Source of the DNA: a bacterium
Lineage (GTDB): Bacteria > Cyanobacteriota > Vampirovibrionia > Gastranaerophilales > Gastranaerophilaceae
Direction: 5' to 3'
Assembly (NCBI GenBank): GCA_017541565.1
Contig: JAFXYU010000132.1
Coordinates: 1 to 12,082, forward strand
Length of the DNA: 12,082 nt
Shown: positions 6,772 to 12,082 of the stretch, in pieces
How the letters are laid out: each line of letters begins with the position of its first letter
How positions within the stretch are numbered: the first letter of the stretch is position 1
Notes under the pieces: generated by a model
What the model was told of the DNA's origin: nothing
The model's database searches: none
What the model saw: the letters and a program-made list of their open reading frames with translations, nothing else
Position numbers and translations under genes: made by a program

Positions 6772-6843
6772 TCCTCAGTAGCTCAATGGCGGAGCAACCG
6801 GCTGTTAACCGGTAGGCTGTTGGTTCGAGTCCAACCTGGGGAG
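6772..6843 (+). tRNA. tRNA-Asn (anticodon GTT)
   Basis: A complete cloverleaf can be drawn. The acceptor TCCTCAG (6772-6778) pairs with CTGGGGA (6836-6842), with one G-U pair. The D arm is GCTC/GAGC (6781-6795), the anticodon stem ACCGG/CCGGT with loop CTGTTAA (6802-6808), and the T arm GTTGG-TTCGAGT-CCAAC (6819-6835). Anticodon GTT is at 6804-6806 and the discriminator is G6843. CCA is not encoded; a T run follows at once. Its 3' end is duplicated downstream, as expected for an integration target. Confidence 0.96.
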
Positions 6844-6857
6844 TTTTTTATTGCAAA
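6832..6857 (+). repeat. tRNA-overlapping copy of a 26-bp direct repeat (att-like)
   Basis: This copy covers the last part of the T arm, the acceptor 3' strand, the T6 run and ATTGCAAA. It is identical base for base to 7083-7108 and ends at a mismatch on both sides. Perfect repeats of a tRNA 3' end are the usual trace of site-specific integration, although no integrase is seen here. Confidence 0.85.
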
Positions 6858-6892
6858 GAAAAATGTCGGGTTTATCCCGACATTTTCTTTGC
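6853..6892 (+). terminator. Strong hairpin behind tRNA-Asn, probable terminator
   Basis: The left arm at 6853-6870 (GCAAAG...TGTCGGG) pairs with 6876-6892 (CCCGACA...CTTTGC) around the loop TTTAT, with one unpaired A. The stem has about 17 bp. No long T run follows, only a T-rich right arm, so termination is likely but not textbook. Confidence 0.55.
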
Positions 6893-7082
6893 TTTGAAGT
6901 CCTAGTGTTTGAGAACCAACCAAGGCGTAGCCTTCTTGGTGAAGAGTCCAGAGGATTTTGCGTAGGCTGAAGTGAAGCGTAAGCGAAACGAAACGCCGAA
7001 GTAGCACGGAGCATAGTGAACGATAGTTTTGCGTAAGCAAAACAAAGTGAACGACTGCGGAGTGTAGAGCAATAATCCGATA
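6858..7082. other. Hairpin-rich 225-bp segment between the two tRNA-end repeats
   Basis: This segment contains no credible gene. It is richer in G and C than the surroundings and built of short repeats: GCGTAAGC at 6977-6984 and 7031-7038, and AGTGAACGA at 7015-7023 and 7046-7054. A perfect hairpin GTTTTGC-GTAA-GCAAAAC spans 7026-7043, and an AAGGC-GTA-GCCTT stem lies near 6923. It could be the body of a miniature integrated element or a remnant; nothing shows that it is expressed. Minus-strand reading frames across it and the tRNA are spurious. Confidence 0.5.
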
Positions 7083-7108
7083 CAACCTGGGGAGTTTTTT
7101 ATTGCAAA
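7083..7108 (+). repeat. Distal copy of the 26-bp tRNA-end repeat
   Basis: This copy is identical to 6832-6857 and offset by 251 bp. It lacks the rest of a tRNA upstream, so it is a duplicated 3' end, not a second tRNA gene. Its TTGCAA (7102-7107) lies 19 nt before the -10 box of the gene at 7140 and may contribute to that promoter. Confidence 0.85.
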
Positions 7109-7123
7109 AATATTGTAAGTTTA

Positions 7124-7132
7124 TGGTAAAAT
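7124..7132 (+). promoter_or_regulatory. Extended -10 promoter of the 7140 gene (leaderless)
   Basis: TGG-TAAAAT (7124-7132) is an extended -10 element with 7 nt between it and the ATG at 7140. There is no Shine-Dalgarno, which suggests transcription starts at the ATG. The -35 is weak (TTGCAA at 19-nt spacing). Confidence 0.5.
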
Positions 7133-7139
7133 ATCCAAT

Positions 7140-7931
7140 ATGTATGATGATGGTTTAAGTTTATTTAATCAAAAGAGATTTGATGAAGCAATTGAAAATT
7201 TTTTGCAAGATACTGAACATAAAGACAGATTTTTGCAAATAGCAAATTGTTATCTTTGCAAAAAAGAATATAAAATGGCTTTAAAATATATTAATGAATC
7301 TATAAAAACAAATCCAAAAGATGTAAATAATTGCCTTATATACAATATTATCCTGTATGAAAGTGATATCTTTTTTAAAAGTTTATTTATTTTATGTAAA
7401 TTTCAATCAATGAAAAAGAAAACAATATTCGAAAAAATTATACGGGTACTTTATTTTTCTATATTACCATTTTCTTGGCTTTTAATTAATTATGTAATAT
7501 ATCAACTTATTATAAACATAGGTTTAATTGATAAAATATTATACTACTTCGTATTTATGCAAATTTTTGTATTATTTTCCTTTGTTTTTTATAAGTGGAA
7601 ACATTTCGAAAAAATTATATTTTTTAGTGCTATGTTTACTGCTCTTGCTGTAGTCACATATCCTATACATCAAGTCATATCGTGGTTACCATTATTATTT
7701 CAGGCTTTATGTTTAAGTCTATTAGGATTTGCAGGTTTAATTAGAAGAGATGTACAATATCAATTATTAAATATAAACATACCAAAAAATATAGAAAAAT
7801 ATACGTTAGTCGAAAATTATGAAACAGCATTAAATCTTTGTAATATATTTATAGATTTTGCACCAAAAGATACAGATTTGACTGCATACAATGAATTCAA
7901 ACAAAAAATTGAAGAAAAAATAAGTAAGTAA
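7140..7931 (+). CDS. TPR-containing multi-pass membrane protein of unknown function
   Basis: In this 263-residue protein, residues 3-62 look like TPR-type helical repeats (DDGLSLFNQKRFDEAIENF, then YLCKKEYKMALKYINESIKTNP, the latter with the typical A...Y..A...P spacing). A region with four predicted membrane helices follows at about 101-127, 132-152, 158-178 and 181-201, all rich in Phe, Tyr, Ile and Leu. The C-terminal ~40 residues (YETALNLCNIFIDFAPKD) again resemble a TPR helix pair. I recognise no catalytic motif; a membrane scaffold or assembly role is possible. The gene is more AT-rich than the core genes to its left. It begins 31 bp after the distal tRNA-end repeat and is followed by a reverse gene remnant, so it may be horizontally acquired. 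Confidence 0.75.
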   Translation: MYDDGLSLFNQKRFDEAIENFLQDTEHKDRFLQIANCYLCKKEYKMALKYINESIKTNPKDVNNCLIYNIILYESDIFFKSLFILCKFQSMKKKTIFEKIIRVLYFSILPFSWLLINYVIYQLIINIGLIDKILYYFVFMQIFVLFSFVFYKWKHFEKIIFFSAMFTALAVVTYPIHQVISWLPLLFQALCLSLLGFAGLIRRDVQYQLLNINIPKNIEKYTLVENYETALNLCNIFIDFAPKDTDLTAYNEFKQKIEEKISK

Positions 7932-7953
7932 CTTAAAATATTCGTTTTTATTT

Positions 7954-8081
7954 TTAAGCAACCATTTTAAATTTTTCAAGTAATATGAACGTTTTCAGGT
8001 TATTTATATCAATAATTTTTTCGTATAAACTTTCAAGATTTGTTTCTGATTTCGTCCAATTTGGGGAGTTTTTATTGGGAA
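7954..8081 (-). pseudogene. C-terminal remnant A of an unrecognised gene, paralogous to remnant B
   Basis: The minus strand encodes a peptide ending WTKSETNLESLYEKIIDI, then NNLKTFILLEKFKMVA and a stop at 7954. The fragment at 11561-11701 ends TKLETGVGVNNTWINDLYEM, then IVDINNLKTFRLLDIFHNAA and a stop. Many differences in the shared part are synonymous third-position changes (TAC/TAT, GAT/GAC, AAT/AAC, ACG/ACC, TTC/TTT, TTA/TTG), so this was selected as protein. An ATG-initiated 65-codon frame extends to 8151, but its upstream part runs through a terminator-like hairpin and looks non-genuine. A short intact gene cannot be excluded. Confidence 0.5.
7992..8080. repeat. Diverged intergenic repeat, copy A
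   Basis: On the plus strand TTTTCAGGTTATTTATATCA (7992-8011) aligns with TTTTCAGGTTGTTTATGTCA at 11599. The alignment continues through TATAAA, then GTTTCTGATTTCGTCC, and ends in TTGGGGAGTTTTTATTG (8061-8077). The last part also resembles the tRNA-Asn 3' end plus T run. Confidence 0.65.
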
Positions 8082-8091
8082 AATACATTGT

Positions 8092-8124
8092 AATAAAGAG
8101 TGGAAGCCAATTGCCACTCTTATT
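8092..8124 (+). terminator. Hairpin, probable terminator after the 7140 gene region
   Basis: AATAAAGAGTGG (8092-8103) pairs with CCACTCTTATT (8114-8124) with one bulged A and a 10-nt loop. A T-rich tail (GCTTTTATTAATTTTG) follows. It sits just after the degenerate tRNA-end motif, as the 6853-6892 hairpin does after the real one. Confidence 0.5.
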
Positions 8125-8292
8125 GCTTTTATTAATTTTGTTATTCATCAAACTGTTAAATTATGCCTCAAATCAAGTAAGCTACTCTACATTTATAATG
8201 AAAGTTATACAAAAATAATGGAATAGCATATTAATATTAAATTTGGTAGCAAAAAATTTTCTGTTTGCCTTTTGTATATAATAAGGAAAATT

Positions 8293-11200
8293 ATGAAAAT
8301 ATACAGTGCACAAAAAAATATATCATTTCATCCCAAATTCGCTCAAACCCCCATTGTAGAAAACACATTAAAGCTTGTTAAAGAAACAAATAATGCATCC
8401 TGCACAAGTTTAATCGGGGGATTAATCAATAACGGAACAAACATTGTCCGTGAAGCGCAAGATGTCTTTGTAAAAACAATAACAGAAGCAGAAAAAGAAG
8501 CTCAGAGTATTTTGGCAAACTATCCGCAGAAGGAAAAGATCCTGAATATCATTCGTGAGAGTAATGAAGAACTTCAAAAAATTAAATTAGAATTCTTAAA
8601 AGTTATAAAAAATATAACAATGACAGAAGATGAATATAGTTATTTATTGAGACTTCTGGAGGGAAATTTTACAAAAGAACCTATAATTGCAAAGGTCTGG
8701 GGACTTTGTTTGAAAAAAGGAGTTGATATTTACACTCTTATAGATAGTGCGTATAGCATAGACAAAGAATGTGCAGAAAATATATTAGACAGAAAATTAT
8801 TAGACAAATATAAAACTTCACCAAAGCAGGCTTTATTAATGAGTCGTTTTAATTCTGATGAAACAGGAAAAAGAGTGACAGAATATGCAAACAAATACGG
8901 TGAAAAATCTGCTCCGCGTATAATTTCACAATTACCAGCACATGACGATGTATTAACAAACGCCTCTTTAGATTTAATACACAGATTTAAAAATTTAATT
9001 GATAAATCTAGTAGCATATACGAATTAGACATTATAACGAAATGGAAAGGGACACCTGTTACATTAGAAGACATTAATGCCAAAAACAAAGTATTGGAGA
9101 TAATAGAAAAACGAACAGATATAGACAATTATTGGTACTATATTCCTCCTTTATTACATAGAACTGACAGCGAAAATAGAGCAATAATTGTCAAAATTGC
9201 AGAAAAATTGGATATTTCCCTTAAGGATGCAGATAAAATAACATCATTGCTGAATGAAATAAATAAAAAATTTATAAATGAACTTTGTAATGGTAAACTA
9301 ATAAATCTAAAACCAAACAGAATTCCAGAGTTTATAGAAATGTTTGATTCGTTTACCAGAACTCTTTCAAATGTAAAAAACTTACAACTGACCGAACAAA
9401 TAAATATTTTAAACAAATTACAATCCGTTCCTGCAGAGATGAAACCTTTATTTGCAGAACATGGTTATGATATTGACTATCATATAAATAATTTAAATAA
9501 AATATTAGGGGAAAAAGTGCCTGTAGTTAGAGTCCCTTCAGAGTTACAACGAGGTTTTTTATCTGCGTTTATATCAAATAATAATCCTGTCGTAGAAAAT
9601 ATTCTGAGAACACACGACTTTTCGAAATATGGAAAAGAAGGAATTCCGCTAAAATACTCAAGAAAAGATTTTTGTAAAAATATTAACACTATAATATCCG
9701 AATTAACCGAAGAAGAACAAAATATACTTCTTAAACATTTTGGTCTAAAAAAAGGACAAAATTATACAGATGGAACTGTCAGTTATGACGGAATTCTTAA
9801 CAATATAAAATATGAGAATGATAATGCAAGAACAGAGGTTCAGAATGCTGGTGACAGAATATCAGAAGGAATTGAGAAATTTACAGTAAAAAATGAAACT
9901 TTGTTTAAAGATGCAGAACTTAAAAAAATCTTTGATTCAGTTATAAAAGGACTTCCTGAGTTTACGGAAATAATCGGAAAAGAACAGCACAATACACATG
10001 AATACTCCGTTGACATACACACATTAAAAGTTCTCCAAAGTGCAATGAATAACCCTTTGTATTCAACTCTTCCTGATAAAGATAAAACGATTTTAAAAAT
10101 GTCGGTTCTGTTGCACGATATAGGTAAGCCAGGCGGTAGAAGAGACGAAGCTCATGCACATACCAGTGCTTACTATGCAGAGGGAATATTAGAGAAATTT
10201 AAACTTTCAACGGAAGTTAAAGATAGAATAATAGATATAATACAAAATCATCACTGGTTTGGAAGTTACAATATGGGATTATCATCAGTCAAAGACGTTG
10301 CTGTCAGGTGCAGGTATCCAGAAGATTTTGAAATATATCAAATTATGGCAAAAGCTGATTTAGAGAATGTTAATAAATACTTCCATCTTGGGGGTAAATC
10401 GGGAGGAGCTGCAAATCAGGCGGAATTTGAGAAATATTTTGAAGAAAAAATAAAACCAATTAGACAGACATTAAATCAGGTATATGCAAGACATAATCCA
10501 GTTTTTTATACAAGATTTATAGGAAATGGAAAATTATTTCCTATTGAAAAAATTAAAATAGGTAATGAAGAGGTTGAACTCAGAGTTTTGGATTTAAACA
10601 AATTGCCTGAGAATGCAAGTCTTGAACAGTATGGATTCCCAAAGGGAACAACAAAAGAAAATGTCAGATTTCTTGTGCATATGACAAAACCCACTGTTGA
10701 GAACTTGGAATCGGTTATTCGTTTTACACAAAATCGCTTAAACCATAGTACCTGGTCAACAAGCATAATTAAGCCATCAAGCAATGTAACCTATGAAAAT
10801 CTTGCATATGGTTTTGCTTTTGATACAGAACAAGCTAATTTTGCGGATGCTTTTTATGAAAATATAGCAAGCGGAAATAATAAAACATTAGAAAGTTTCA
10901 GAGATATTTTATTTGGTAAAATATTGCATTATGATTTAAAGAAATTAGGTATTGATTTAACGCAAGAAGAACGCCAACAACTAAGTAGCATCATTATAGA
11001 AAAAGGTTATCTGCAAAACATAAATGAAGACATTGTCTTAGGAGATAAAACAATAAATAAAAAACAACTTTTCGAAGCCTGTGGCGGTGATTCATGGTTA
11101 TATTTGAGAGATATTATGCTGGAAAACCTTAAAAAAGAAGGCTTTGAACTAAGCGAAAGTGAATATGCGGATTTAACAAAGTACCTGTTCTCAAAAAAAT

Positions 11201-11490
11201 ATTTAACTCAAATAACAAAGCCTAACATAAAAAGTGAATTGATGGGCCAACCTGTTAATGTAGGAAAGCATTCAATTCCTGCCAAAATTATTGTTGATTG
11301 TTTAAATAAAACATTGGATAGACTTTTTGATGGTGGACATGTTCAAAGTGAAATAATTGCACTTGATCCAGTTCCGTCAGCGTTATTGGCTAAAGCTGAT
11401 AGTCTTGAACAATGTCATCCTAATTTTTTAGTAGTAGCAAAAAAATATAAAGACACAATTCCTGTATTAGTTCAAAAGAGCAGGGAATAA
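8293..11490 (+). CDS. Large HD-domain (putative metal-dependent phosphohydrolase) protein
   Basis: The protein has 1065 residues from the ATG at 8293, chosen for AAGGA 5 nt upstream; a TTG at 8272 is less likely. It opens MKIYSAQKNISFHPKF, the short N-terminal peptide type shared with other genes here. Residues ~20-560 are mostly helical with no recognised domain. An HD domain follows: His576 in 'DIHTLKVL', His608-Asp609 in 'VLLHDIGKPGGR', His621/His623 in 'EAHAHTSAYYAEGIL', His653-His654 in 'NHHW' and Asp689 in 'KADLENVN'. These are the spacing and residues of the metal-binding HD phosphohydrolase fold, which cleaves nucleotides or other phosphoesters. Residues ~700-1065 are unassigned. No signal peptide or membrane helix is seen. 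A TATAAT at 8277-8282 lies only 10 nt before the ATG and overlaps the ribosome-site region; whether it is the promoter is unclear. Substrate unknown. Confidence 0.85.
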   Translation: MKIYSAQKNISFHPKFAQTPIVENTLKLVKETNNASCTSLIGGLINNGTNIVREAQDVFVKTITEAEKEAQSILANYPQKEKILNIIRESNEELQKIKLEFLKVIKNITMTEDEYSYLLRLLEGNFTKEPIIAKVWGLCLKKGVDIYTLIDSAYSIDKECAENILDRKLLDKYKTSPKQALLMSRFNSDETGKRVTEYANKYGEKSAPRIISQLPAHDDVLTNASLDLIHRFKNLIDKSSSIYELDIITKWKGTPVTLEDINAKNKVLEIIEKRTDIDNYWYYIPPLLHRTDSENRAIIVKIAEKLDISLKDADKITSLLNEINKKFINELCNGKLINLKPNRIPEFIEMFDSFTRTLSNVKNLQLTEQINILNKLQSVPAEMKPLFAEHGYDIDYHINNLNKILGEKVPVVRVPSELQRGFLSAFISNNNPVVENILRTHDFSKYGKEGIPLKYSRKDFCKNINTIISELTEEEQNILLKHFGLKKGQNYTDGTVSYDGILNNIKYENDNARTEVQNAGDRISEGIEKFTVKNETLFKDAELKKIFDSVIKGLPEFTEIIGKEQHNTHEYSVDIHTLKVLQSAMNNPLYSTLPDKDKTILKMSVLLHDIGKPGGRRDEAHAHTSAYYAEGILEKFKLSTEVKDRIIDIIQNHHWFGSYNMGLSSVKDVAVRCRYPEDFEIYQIMAKADLENVNKYFHLGGKSGGAANQAEFEKYFEEKIKPIRQTLNQVYARHNPVFYTRFIGNGKLFPIEKIKIGNEEVELRVLDLNKLPENASLEQYGFPKGTTKENVRFLVHMTKPTVENLESVIRFTQNRLNHSTWSTSIIKPSSNVTYENLAYGFAFDTEQANFADAFYENIASGNNKTLESFRDILFGKILHYDLKKLGIDLTQEERQQLSSIIIEKGYLQNINEDIVLGDKTINKKQLFEACGGDSWLYLRDIMLENLKKEGFELSESEYADLTKYLFSKKYLTQITKPNIKSELMGQPVNVGKHSIPAKIIVDCLNKTLDRLFDGGHVQSEIIALDPVPSALLAKADSLEQCHPNFLVVAKKYKDTIPVLVQKSRE

Positions 11491-11560
11491 ACTTTTATAC
11501 ATATTTTCATGCATATTCTTTAAAACCTTGCAATTTCTAGAAGAAAACCACATGAATAAA

Positions 11561-11701
11561 TTAAGCAGCATTGTGAAAGATATCAAGCAATCTAAAGGTT
11601 TTCAGGTTGTTTATGTCAACAATCATTTCATATAAATCATTAATCCAAGTATTATTTACCCCTACCCCTGTTTCTAATTTTGTCCCGTCAAGGGAGTTTT
11701 T
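11561..11701 (-). pseudogene. C-terminal remnant B, paralogous to remnant A
   Basis: The minus-strand frame is open for 46 codons back to an in-frame TGA at 11702-11704, with no plausible start. Its end (LYEMIVDINNLKTFRLLDIF) is a clear relative of the remnant at 7954-8081. Relative to A it has about five extra codons near 11660-11671, where CCCCTA occurs twice in tandem. It begins 70 bp after the HD gene, just as A begins 22 bp after the TPR gene. Confidence 0.5.
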
Positions 11702-11702
11702 T
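11599..11702. repeat. Diverged intergenic repeat, copy B
   Basis: This is the partner of 7992-8080: TTTTCAGGTTGTTTATGTCA, TATAAA, GTTTCTAATTTTGTCC and a terminal AGGGAGTTTTTT (11691-11702). It is followed by a palindrome, as copy A is followed by a hairpin. Confidence 0.65.
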
Positions 11703-11704
11703 CA

Positions 11705-11734
11705 TGTCAAAATTAGCATATGCTCTTATTGACA
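11705..11734. promoter_or_regulatory. Palindromic operator candidate overlapping a -35 box
   Basis: TGTCAA (11705-11710) and TTGACA (11729-11734) are inverted copies flanking the perfect palindrome AGCATATGCT (11715-11724); 22 of 30 positions are symmetric. The right half is itself the -35 box of the poly-Cys leader promoter, a typical place for a repressor site. The site could instead act as an RNA hairpin in upstream transcripts. Confidence 0.5.
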
Positions 11735-11757
11735 AAAATTTTTATTTTGTGTTTTAT
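11729..11757 (+). promoter_or_regulatory. Promoter of the poly-cysteine leader
   Basis: A perfect TTGACA (11729-11734) lies 17 nt from TTTTAT (11752-11757), a 4-of-6 match to the -10 consensus. Seven nt separate the -10 from the ATG at 11765, the same geometry as the other leaderless promoters in this window. Confidence 0.55.
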
Positions 11758-11764
11758 TATTAGT

Positions 11765-11821
11765 ATGAAAAATTCATTTGTAAACAATTTAATCTGTTGT
11801 TGCTGTAAGTCTTGTTGTTAA
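11765..11821 (+). CDS. Poly-cysteine leader peptide (candidate attenuator uORF)
   Basis: An 18-codon frame reads MKNSFVNNLICCCCKSCC and ends in TAA. Six of its last eight codons are cysteine: TGT TGT TGC TGT at 11795-11806 and TGT TGT at 11813-11818. It has no Shine-Dalgarno, and its ATG coincides with the predicted transcription start. The TAA (11819-11821) lies inside the RNA segment that can form the antiterminator. By analogy with amino-acid attenuators, and with the polycysteine leader frames described in mycobacteria, ribosome stalling when cysteinyl-tRNA is scarce would favour read-through into the gene at 11917. A small metal-binding or redox peptide is the main alternative. Coding is inferred from composition and layout, not from homology. 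Confidence 0.6.
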   Translation: MKNSFVNNLICCCCKSCC

Positions 11822-11879
11822 GAACTTACTTATTATTTTGCATGCAGATTTTAAACAGAAATATTATTTAGGTTCTTAA
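11818..11879 (+). promoter_or_regulatory. Antiterminator pairing of the candidate cysteine attenuator
   Basis: TTAAGAACTTA (11818-11828) can pair with TAGGTTCTTAA (11869-11879) in 11 base pairs including one G-U. This uses the left arm of the terminator and so excludes it. The first strand overlaps the leader stop codon, so a ribosome that reaches the stop would cover it, while one stalled at the Cys codons would leave it free. Confidence 0.55.
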
Positions 11880-11900
11880 ATGTTTTTAAGAACCTTTTTT
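11870..11900 (+). terminator. Intrinsic terminator in the leader of the 11917 gene
   Basis: AGGTTCTTAAA (11870-11880) pairs perfectly with TTTAAGAACCT (11885-11895) over the loop TGTT, followed by TTTTTT. It stands 16 nt before a start codon and after no full-length forward gene other than the leader frame, so it is best read as a regulatory terminator. Confidence 0.88.
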
Positions 11901-11916
11901 AATGGAGAAATTACAA

Positions 11917-12082
11917 ATGAGAATAAATAAAGTTGACAATACCCTTAATTTTAATGCTGCTATGGGCGGATTATCAAAAGCATTATATACACTGAGTAAC
12001 AATGATATGCTGAATGCTTCCTTCGTAGATGTTTTTGCAATGGACACACCCAGAACAATAGTTGAAACAAAAAATAGAGGTA
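11917..12082 (+). CDS. Start of an unrecognised gene under the attenuator, cut by the window edge
   Basis: Only 55 codons are visible. GGAG (11904-11907) lies 9 nt before the ATG and directly after the terminator T run. The protein begins MRINKVDNTLNFNAAMGGLS, with the same kind of N-terminal peptide (x-N-x-F near residue 10) as the genes at 6198 and 8293, and goes on with 'DMLNASFVDVFAMDTPRTIVETKNRG'. There is no signal peptide. Function cannot be told from this part; its apparent control by cysteine supply is an inference from the leader. Confidence 0.75.
   Translation, partial: MRINKVDNTLNFNAAMGGLSKALYTLSNNDMLNASFVDVFAMDTPRTIVETKNRG

Noticed and set aside
6805..7014. Minus-strand reading frame ending in LDSNQQPTG across the tRNA
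   Set aside because: It is the antisense of tRNA-Asn plus non-coding repeats, a well-known kind of false protein; the longer frame at 6783-7085 is the same artefact.
6772..7108. Possible second tRNA gene at 7083
   Set aside because: Only the 3' end of the tRNA is repeated; no matching acceptor 5' strand, D arm or anticodon arm lies upstream.
7985..8218. Plus-strand 77-codon hydrophobic reading frame
   Set aside because: It is antisense to remnant A and reads through the terminator-like hairpin; the hydrophobicity comes from the TTA/CTT-rich hairpin region and it has no ribosome site.
8730..9128. Minus-strand 132-codon frame and similar ones inside the HD gene
   Set aside because: These are shadows of the 1065-codon forward gene; they have no independent start signals or recognisable protein features.
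1..12082. CRISPR array, integron recombinase or transposase
   Set aside because: No regularly spaced repeat arrays and no recombinase or transposase motifs are visible; the cassette-like layout in the right half is inferred only from repeats.

Overview
The window is AT-rich bacterial DNA with short intergenic gaps. It most likely comes from a non-photosynthetic relative of the Cyanobacteria (Melainabacteria / Gastranaerophilales type). The strongest pointer is a full-length homologue of LdpA, the iron-sulfur light-input protein of the cyanobacterial clock. A second pointer, from memory and not from a search, is a set of otherwise unrelated proteins that start with a short 'x-N-x-F' N-terminal peptide. 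The lineage is an inference.

Layout. Positions 1-2412 hold a forward gene run: the 3' part of rsmH (16S rRNA methyltransferase), an FtsL-like membrane/coiled-coil protein and ldpA. Positions 2399-4471 hold a reverse gene of unknown function that overlaps the ldpA tail, a divergent CheR-like methyltransferase, a shared bidirectional terminator and a reverse lipoprotein gene. Positions 4584-5751 hold an apparently leaderless exported beta-rich protein translationally coupled to an FtsB/DivIC-type division protein. Positions 5748-6119 (reverse) are mini-ribonuclease III, which shares a symmetric divergent promoter with a small unknown protein (6198-6623). A tRNA-Asn(GTT) lies at 6772-6843.

The right half (6844-12082) looks accessory. 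The 3' end of the tRNA is repeated exactly (26 bp) 251 bp downstream, enclosing a hairpin-rich segment. Degenerate versions of the same tRNA-end sequence recur near 8051 and 11681. Each degenerate copy sits on a minus-strand gene remnant, and the two remnants encode related C-terminal peptides. Between these points lie a TPR/membrane protein (7140-7931) and a 1065-residue HD-domain protein (8293-11490), giving a cassette-like layout.

The most striking element is at 11705-11917. A palindrome overlaps the -35 box of a promoter. That promoter appears to start transcription at the ATG of an 18-codon reading frame whose end is almost all cysteine (MKNSFVNNLICCCCKSCC). Downstream are two mutually exclusive RNA pairings, one of them a textbook intrinsic terminator, and then the ribosome site and start of a gene cut by the window edge. 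This has the architecture of a cysteine-responsive transcription attenuator.

Several promoters in the window place the -10 box 6-7 nt from the ATG, suggesting leaderless mRNAs are common here. No CRISPR array, transposase, integrase or rRNA was seen.
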